Shown here piece by piece: positions 58,725 through 64,000 of a stretch of 64,000 nt of DNA. The stretch is from positions 558,001-622,000 of the forward strand of contig CAVSRM010000008.1 in assembly GCA_963730365.1 (NCBI GenBank), in the 5' to 3' direction. The number at the start of each line of letters is the position of its first letter. Position 1 is the stretch's first letter. The notes under the pieces are model-generated. The model searched no databases. It was not told where the DNA came from and saw nothing but the letters and a program-made list of their open reading frames with translations. This stretch comes from Fodinibacter sp963730365 (GTDB lineage: Bacteria > Actinomycetota > Actinomycetes > Actinomycetales > Dermatophilaceae). The position numbers were made by a program, and so were the translations under genes.

Positions 58725-59585
58725 CTACTTGAGGAACTTGCTCGTCCTGCGGTCGGCGAGGAGCTTGCCGCCCGTCTGACAGGTCGCGCAGTACTGCAGC
58801 GAGGAGTCCGCGAAGGACACCTCCCGCACGACGTCGCCGCACTCGGGGCACACCTCGCCGGTTCGTCCGTGGACGCGCATTCCGGAACGTTTGGCGTCCT
58901 TGAGCTCCTTCGCCGGTTTGCCCGAGGCGGCCTGGACGGCACCGGCCAGCGTTCCCCGCAGCGCGGTATACAGGCGCGTCACGTCGTCATCATCGAGCGT
59001 CGCGGCGATCGCGAACGGCGAGAGCTTCGCCACGTGCAGGATCTCGTCGGAGTAGGCGTTCCCGACCCCGGCGATGATCGACTGGTCCCGCAGCAGACCC
59101 TTGATCTGCATCCGCCGCGAGCCGACGATCTCCGCGAACTCGCTCTCCGAGAATGAGTCTGCCAAGGGGTCCGGCCCGAGCGCGGCGATCCCGGGAACGT
59201 CCGAGGGGGTGCCGACGATGTAGGCGGCGAGGCTCTTCTTGGTGCCGGCCTCGGTCAGGTCGAACCCCGACCCGTCGTCGAGCCGAACCCTCAGGGCGAT
59301 CGGCGACTTCCCCGGTCGGAGCACGGTCGCCGGAACTGCGTCGGACCACCGCAGCCACCCTGCGCGAGCCAGGTGGAAGATGAGATGCGTTCCACCGCAG
59401 TCCAGGTCGATGAACTTCCCGTGCCGCCCCACCCCGTCGACCGGAGCCCCGACCAGGGCGTCCGGGGGTGGGGTGAAGGTCTTCAGCACGGAGATCGAGC
59501 CGAGCTCCACGCCGGTGACCGCAAACCCGGCGGTCCGCGCGGCGAGGAAGTCGACGAGTGCCTGCACCTCTGGCAGCTCGGGCAT
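58725..59585 (-). CDS. Fpg/Nei-family DNA glycosylase
   Basis: A 286-aa base-excision repair enzyme: catalytic Pro2-Glu3 (MPELPEVQALVDF), helix-two-turn-helix (GLLRDQSIIAGVGNAYSDEIL) and a C-terminal zinc finger (EVCPECGD ... QYCATC). It removes oxidised bases and nicks the strand. The actinobacterial Nei2 group fits better than Fpg by overall sequence, but this was not tested. It is followed in the same direction as App1, 9 bases apart. Confidence 0.93.
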   Translation of the reverse strand: MPELPEVQALVDFLAARTAGFAVTGVELGSISVLKTFTPPPDALVGAPVDGVGRHGKFIDLDCGGTHLIFHLARAGWLRWSDAVPATVLRPGKSPIALRVRLDDGSGFDLTEAGTKKSLAAYIVGTPSDVPGIAALGPDPLADSFSESEFAEIVGSRRMQIKGLLRDQSIIAGVGNAYSDEILHVAKLSPFAIAATLDDDDVTRLYTALRGTLAGAVQAASGKPAKELKDAKRSGMRVHGRTGEVCPECGDVVREVSFADSSLQYCATCQTGGKLLADRRTSKFLK

Positions 59586-59594
59586 GCGCTGACG

Positions 59595-60746
59595 CTACCG
59601 CTCGTCCGGGTCCGGAACCATGTATGCCGGGGGGTCGTCCACCGACACGACGGCATCCGACGCCTGGCCCGCCAGGCTCTTGGGCGGTGGGGCCCCGGTC
59701 CACAGGGGTCGCACCCCACGCGCCAGCCCGTAGCCGTCCGGCGCCCGCACCACCGGCACCTCGAGGGGTTCCCCCGGTTCGGAGGCGACGTCGTCGGTGG
59801 GGATGGGCACCCCGCGGGAGAGCACCTGCTGGCCGGCGGAGAGCTGACGGATGGCGACGCCGCGCACCCGGTCCGGCCGCTTGGCGGCGAAGTCGGTGTA
59901 GATCTTGGGGTCGTGCTGGCCGTCGTCGCCGACCAGCAGCCACCTGACGTGGGGGAGCTCCCGGGCGAGGCGGTGCAACGAGGCCAGCTTGTGTTCCTGG
60001 CCCGAGCGGAACCAGCCCGTGTTGGTGGGCCCCCAGTCCGTGAGGAGCATCGGCCCCGCCGGGTAGCCATTGCGCCGCAGGAACCGGGTCAGCAGCGGCT
60101 GGGTGTTCCAGGCCCCCGTCGACAGGTAGACCACCGGCGCGTCCGGCTCGGCATCGAGCAGCTCGCGATAGAGGGTCGCCATCCCCGCCACGGGCCGGCG
60201 GGTGCCCTCGGCTCGCACGAAGGTGTTCCACCCGGCGATCAGCGGGCGCGGAAGCGAGGTCGACAGCACAGTGTCGTCGATGTCCGAGATGATGCCGTGC
60301 GTCTGGGTGGTGCCGACGACGAGCACCGGCACGTCGATCGGCTCGGCGTCGGGTGAGCTGAGGTAGATCCGATGCCAGCCCGGTCCGAGCCCGTGCCCGC
60401 GCACCGTGAGGTCGACGTAGCCCCCGCGGTCGGTGTGCGTCGGGATGAGCCGCTCGTTGACCCGCACGGTGACCGGTTCGTCCATCGCTGGGGCAGCGAC
60501 GAAGGCCCGCCATCCCCGCGTCTCCAGCTCGACTCTCCGGAGCCGGCCGGCATACGTCGTGTCCTCGGTGGGCCCGTCGGTGCCGGACCGGCTGACGAGC
60601 ACCCGGGCCAGCACCCGCAGCTGGGCGACGCTGCCGTAGCCGGTGAACGGCACGATGCGCGTGCGCCAGCCACGCTCGCGCAGGGACTCGGCGATCCGCC
60701 CGTGGTAGGCATCCTCGACGAGTGCAGCGGCGTGCGGTCGCGGCAT
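59595..60746 (-). CDS. App1-type (DUF2183) phosphatidate phosphatase-like protein
   Basis: A 383-aa protein with the HAD-type active-site DXDXT motif (SDIDDTVL) in the DUF2183/App1 domain, GAWNTQPLLTRFLRRNG, LLVGDDGQHDP and FAAKRPDRVRGVAIR. The N-terminal part is a beta-rich extension (VELETRGWRAFVAAP). Yeast App1 is a phosphatidate phosphatase; the bacterial substrate is not known. It lies 9 bases upstream of the Nei gene. Confidence 0.9.
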   Translation of the reverse strand: MPRPHAAALVEDAYHGRIAESLRERGWRTRIVPFTGYGSVAQLRVLARVLVSRSGTDGPTEDTTYAGRLRRVELETRGWRAFVAAPAMDEPVTVRVNERLIPTHTDRGGYVDLTVRGHGLGPGWHRIYLSSPDAEPIDVPVLVVGTTQTHGIISDIDDTVLSTSLPRPLIAGWNTFVRAEGTRRPVAGMATLYRELLDAEPDAPVVYLSTGAWNTQPLLTRFLRRNGYPAGPMLLTDWGPTNTGWFRSGQEHKLASLHRLARELPHVRWLLVGDDGQHDPKIYTDFAAKRPDRVRGVAIRQLSAGQQVLSRGVPIPTDDVASEPGEPLEVPVVRAPDGYGLARGVRPLWTGAPPPKSLAGQASDAVVSVDDPPAYMVPDPDER

Positions 60747-60923
60747 GTCCTGAGCCTAGAGCAGCCTCAGCCGGCCACGGACGGTGTGCCCCCGAGGACA
60801 CACCTGACGTGCAAGGTCGAGGCCAGCGACGGCTTCCGGTCGATGCGACCCGCCCCACGGGGTCGGAGCGACGGCGAGGTGTCGGCGCTGCATCTGCCCG
60901 GGTCCGCCTGCCACGATGAGGGC

Positions 60924-61691
60924 ATGCCGTCGGCCTTCCGGAAGAGCTCGCCGCACGCGCCGACCGGGTACTTCGCCTGGGAGGCAGCGGGGCTGCGATG
61001 GCTCGCGGATGCCGGCGGTGCGAGGGTCGTGGAGATCCTCGACGTCGGCCCGGACCACCTCGACCTCGTGCGCCTCACATCCGCGGCCGCCGCACCGCAG
61101 GCTGCCGATGAGCTGGGGCGCACGCTCGCGAGAACCCATGGAGCCGGCGCCCGGGCCTACGGCAGCGGACCGCCGGACTGGCAGGGCGAGGGCTTCCTCG
61201 GACCCCTGAGCGAGCCCCTTCCGCTCGTGCTGGGTTCCTGGGACACCTGGGGACCATTCCTCGCGCAGGCGCGGATCGCACCGCTCGTCCGCGCCGGCCG
61301 GGACGATGGGGTCTTCTCGCCGGCCGACGCCGCGGTGTTCGACCGGCTCGCCGAGAAGGTGGCCAACGGCGCCCACGACACCGGGGAGCCCCCGGCCCGG
61401 CTGCATGGCGACCTGTGGTCCGGAAACCTCATGTGGACCTCCGACGGCGCCGTGCTCATCGACCCGGCCGCGCACGGCGGACACCGCGAGGCCGACCTCG
61501 CCATGCTGGCCCTCTTCGGGTGCCCGCACCTGGAGCGCATCGTCGCCGCATATGAGGAGGTTTCACCCCTGGCCGACGGCTGGCGCGGCCGGGTGCTGCT
61601 CCACCAGTTGCATCCGCTGCTCCTGCACGCCCTGCTGTTCGGCGGCTCCTACGCCGCCCAGTGCCGGCAGGCCGCGGATCGCTACGCCTGA
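60924..61691 (+). CDS. Fructosamine kinase family protein
   Basis: A 255-aa APH-like kinase: GYFAWEAAGLRWLADAGGAR at the N-terminus, HGDLWSGNLMW as catalytic loop and LIDPAAHGGHREADLAML as the metal-binding DPA motif. It phosphorylates protein-bound or free ketoamines for repair of glycation. Its 3' end overlaps the convergent transporter pseudogene by 10 bases. Confidence 0.9.
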   Translation: MPSAFRKSSPHAPTGYFAWEAAGLRWLADAGGARVVEILDVGPDHLDLVRLTSAAAAPQAADELGRTLARTHGAGARAYGSGPPDWQGEGFLGPLSEPLPLVLGSWDTWGPFLAQARIAPLVRAGRDDGVFSPADAAVFDRLAEKVANGAHDTGEPPARLHGDLWSGNLMWTSDGAVLIDPAAHGGHREADLAMLALFGCPHLERIVAAYEEVSPLADGWRGRVLLHQLHPLLLHALLFGGSYAAQCRQAADRYA

Positions 61692-62535
61692 GCGTCGTGA
61701 CCGGACGCCTCCGGTACGGGAGGACCGAGGGCACCCGAAGCACCGGGGGCACCCGGGTCGGGTCCGAGTGAGTCGAGTGCCGGGACATCACGGTCGACCG
61801 GCACCTCGCCCAGTCGGCGGTCCACGCGGATCGCCACGGCGACCGCGGGCGATGACAACGTGGCTCCGAGGGCGCCGGCGAGCGCGGCGCCCACGGTCGT
61901 CGACCCGAGGGCGACGATCGGGTGCAGGCTCAGGACGTCGCTCGTCAGCGTGGTGAGCACCACCGTCTGCACGATGTTCTGCACGACGAGGATGACCACG
62001 AGCATGATGATCGCCGCCTGCGGGCCCTGGGCCCCGAGCGCCAGCAGGGTCGCGAACGCGCCGGAGAGGATCGCGCCGAGGTAGGGGATGTACGAGGTCA
62101 CGAGGGTGACGACCGCGATGGCGAACGCGAGGGGCACGTCGAGCAGCACGGCAGCCAGCCCGATGAGGACGGAAGTCACCACGGCGCTGATCGTGAGCTC
62201 GCGCAGTACGCCTGGTGGCCGACACGGCATCCTGCAGCACCGATCTGCCGGTCTCGCGGTCGAGGCCGACGTGGCCCCCGACCCAACCGACGATCCGACT
62301 CCAGTCGTACAGGATGTAGAACAGCAGGAAGGCGGCGACGAACAGGCCGAGGACCAGGGACGCGACGCTGGAGAAGATCCCCGGCAGCAGGCTCGCCGCC
62401 CCGCCGATCCAGGCGCCGACCGACTCGTCCGGCTGCGAGCGCAGGGCAGAGACGCTTGCGGGGGTCGAGCCCGTACGACTGCAACCAGGAGGTCAGGGCG
62501 TCGAGGCCGGCCGTGAGCTCCCGCCGAGATCGTCG
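61682..62535 (-). pseudogene. Frameshifted, 5'-truncated AI-2E family transporter gene
   Basis: Three reading frames together give a PerM/AI-2E-type permease. One frame has ELTAGLDALTSWLQSYGLDP (to about 62461), a second continues SVSALRSQPDESVGAWIGG through VLQDAVSATR (to about 62213), and the third gives VLRELTISAVVTSVLIG to the end at 61682. The two shifts lie near 62455-62465 and 62205-62220. The usual first 150 residues are missing, replaced by unrelated sequence near 62535. If the shifts are sequencing errors the gene would still lack its start. Confidence 0.72.
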
Positions 62536-62853
62536 GGGCTGCTGCGCGCGCCCGCTGGACCGGTTGGCCGCGCTGCTCGCGACCGGGGAGGGCCCGTGGC
62601 GGCTCGCCTACCGGGAGATCGAGGACTGCACCGACCTCATCGTCGAGGTCGCCGGCACCGCACGGCTCCGGGCGCGGCGCCGGAGGTCGAGTGGGTGTCG
62701 TTCCAGGAGCTGTCGGTCGACCAGCGCGCCGAGGGCATGGAGGAGACCACGGGGGAGCGCGCCGAGGGGGTCACGATGTCCACCGTCGTGCGCCCCCGCA
62801 CCGTCGCGGAGCTCGTCGGCGACGCCGAGGCCGCCGACAGCCCGGTGCACTGA
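62536..62853 (+). pseudogene. Unassigned broken coding fragment
   Basis: Forward frames show coding-like peptides that do not join: LDRLAALLATGEGPWRLAYR with EIEDCTDLIVEVAG in one frame (to about 62670), then APEVEWVSFQELSVDQRAEG and RPRTVAELVGDAEAADSPVH in another, ending at a stop at 62853. I do not recognise the protein. It probably represents a frameshifted or chimeric remnant next to the broken transporter gene. Confidence 0.4.
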
Positions 62854-62877
62854 CGCCGACCGGCATACGCTCGTCCC

Positions 62878-63573
62878 ATGAGCGACACGATCGACGTCCC
62901 GACCCTCGACGGCCCGATGCCGGCCCAGGTGTGGCTGCCCGCGGCCGGCCGGGGACCCGGCATCCTGCTCCTCCAGGAGATCTTCGGCGTCAGCGCCTAC
63001 ATCCGTCGGCGGGCGCAGGACCTGGCCGCTCTCGGCTACGTCGTCGTCGCGCCGGAGGTGTTCTGGCGGCTGGGAGTCTCGGAGGTCGAGAACGGGCCCG
63101 GCATGCTCGACGAGGCGATGGGCCTGCTCGGCCGCCTCGACTGGGATGCCGCCGTGGCCGACTCGCTGGCCGCCCTCGACGTGCTCCGGTCCCGGCCCGA
63201 GGTCACCGGGACGATCGGGGTGGTCGGGTTCTGCTTCGGCGGCGGGCTGGGCTATGCCGTCGCGGCCGCCTCCCCGGCCGAGGCCCTCGTCTCGTTCTAC
63301 GGGTCGGCCCTGCCCGACCTCGTCACCGCCGTTCCCTCGGTGTCCACGCCGTCGCTCCACCACTTCGGTGAGGCCGACTCCTACATCCCGATGCCCGCGG
63401 TCGAGCGAGTCCGCGACTCGGTCTCCGCCGGTGGGCCGGTGGAGTTCCACACCTATCCGGGCGCGGACCACGCCTTCGACAACAGCGACTTCTTCGGCCA
63501 CCACCCCGAGGCGAGCGCCCTCGCGTGGCAGCGCACCGAGGAGTGGCTCGCGAGGAACCTGCCGGTCGACTGA
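62878..63573 (+). CDS. Dienelactone hydrolase family protein
   Basis: A 231-aa alpha/beta hydrolase with a cysteine nucleophile: Cys119 in GFCFGG, Asp in EADSYIP and His in GADHAFDN, plus LLQEIFGVSAYIR near residue 32. Classic members open dienelactones in the chlorocatechol pathway, but isolated copies are often general esterases. It lies away from the phenol cluster, so a link is not assumed. Confidence 0.92.
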   Translation: MSDTIDVPTLDGPMPAQVWLPAAGRGPGILLLQEIFGVSAYIRRRAQDLAALGYVVVAPEVFWRLGVSEVENGPGMLDEAMGLLGRLDWDAAVADSLAALDVLRSRPEVTGTIGVVGFCFGGGLGYAVAAASPAEALVSFYGSALPDLVTAVPSVSTPSLHHFGEADSYIPMPAVERVRDSVSAGGPVEFHTYPGADHAFDNSDFFGHHPEASALAWQRTEEWLARNLPVD

Positions 63574-63618
63574 CCTCGAACACGGCGACCCGGCCGGCGC
63601 GACCGCCTGCCCGAGCGG

Positions 63619-63900
63619 TCAGGGGCACTCGCAGGGCGACGCCCCGCACCGGGGGCACCCACTCGCGTACCGCTCGACGGCCCTGGTGAGGTCGATGTCG
63701 ACCTGGTTGGCCAGCGACGCCACCCAGGCGAGCACGTCACCGAACTCGTGCTCGCGCTGCGCCGCAGTGCCCTTGCGCACCGCCTGGGCGAGCTCTCCCA
63801 CCTCCTCGGCGAGCCAGGCCACGGTGCTCGGCACCCCGCGGTCCCGGTCGCGTTCCCCGTAGGTGCGCTCGATGACGTGCTGGAGGGCGGCGAGGTCCAT
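63619..63900 (-). CDS. MazG-like pyrophosphohydrolase with Cys-rich tail
   Basis: A 93-aa MazG-family helical protein: EEVGELAQAV and EFGDVLAWV carry the metal-binding acidic motifs of this nucleotide pyrophosphatase fold. The last 12 residues (CPRCGASPCECP) form a C-X2-C-X4-C-X-C cluster that could bind zinc, unlike most short MazG proteins. ATG 63900 is used; an in-frame TTG at 63909 is less likely. Confidence 0.85.
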   Translation of the reverse strand: MDLAALQHVIERTYGERDRDRGVPSTVAWLAEEVGELAQAVRKGTAAQREHEFGDVLAWVASLANQVDIDLTRAVERYASGCPRCGASPCECP

Positions 63901-63942
63901 GGTCCGCAACCTACCTCGCAGTCACTGTCTGGTCGGTTTCCC

Positions 63943-64000
63943 TCAGTTGAGGTCCGCACCGCCGGGGCTCGGCGGGGTCGGGAGGGCGCCGAAGCGCGAC
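63943..64000 (-). CDS. C-terminal end of an unidentified protein (partial)
   Basis: On the minus strand the last bases read ...RFGALPTPPSPGGADLN and then TGA at 63945-63943. The Pro/Gly-rich tail and codon usage look like the end of a real gene entering from beyond base 64000, but 18 residues are too few to name it. Confidence 0.35.
   Translation of the reverse strand, partial: SRFGALPTPPSPGGADLN

Overview
This window is high-GC actinobacterial chromosome. Codons nearly always end in G or C, GTG starts are common, ribosome sites are of the AAGGAG/GGAGG type, and gene content includes DUF2510, DUF5926 and DUF4446 proteins, an F420-type LLM oxidoreductase, an MptB-like mannosyltransferase and DtxR-like iron boxes. 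It resembles the Intrasporangiaceae (Janibacter/Knoellia/Terrabacter group). That placement is an impression from protein sequences, not a search result. I saw no rRNA, tRNA, CRISPR array or intact insertion sequence.

Layout. 1-2200 (- strand): an elemental-iron uptake operon, efeU, a stand-alone cupredoxin lipoprotein, then efeO running off the window, behind two tandem iron-box-like sites. 2373-17963 (+ strand): a complete phenol meta-cleavage locus. It has a multicomponent phenol hydroxylase (dmpLMNOP-like), its ferredoxin and catechol 2,3-dioxygenase, both the hydrolytic (dmpD) and oxidative (dmpC, dmpI, dmpH) branches, and the shared lower path dmpE, dmpG, dmpF ending in pyruvate and acetyl-CoA. 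Two divergent IclR regulators sit in the middle. Four 17-bp palindromes of the form GTTCC-N7-GGAAC (one with a single mismatch) precede the transcription units or lie at the regulator pair, and probably define the local regulon.

18062-25911: a HAD/acyltransferase fusion, then a nitrite/NO or Fe-S stress module (SufR-like regulator, DUF2249 protein, tiny hemerythrin-like protein, and an 893-aa membrane-fused copper nitrite reductase), then lipid genes and a META-domain protein. 25927-26088 is a cluster of long palindromic repeats. 26131-33906 holds pheA, a DUF4446 protein, a GDT1-type exporter and an envelope-polymer cluster of two polyprenol-type mannosyltransferases, a large membrane protein and a GT2 enzyme. 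33995-51868 is mixed housekeeping and signalling: HATPase, SpoIIE phosphatase, a sigma-factor/ogt pair, an ECF42/DGPF pair, an LLM-hemerythrin fusion, transporters, ctlX and ornithine cyclodeaminase, with an Lrp regulator following.

52.4-56.1 kb looks acquired: lower GC, an HTH remnant, an IS3-type transposase remnant, and genes of unclear role. 56.1-64.0 kb returns to ordinary genes (AAA ATPase, rhodanese, glutamine amidotransferase, Nei glycosylase, App1 phosphatase, fructosamine-kinase-like, dienelactone hydrolase, MazG-like). A decayed AI-2E transporter gene and unassigned coding debris lie at 61.7-62.9 kb.
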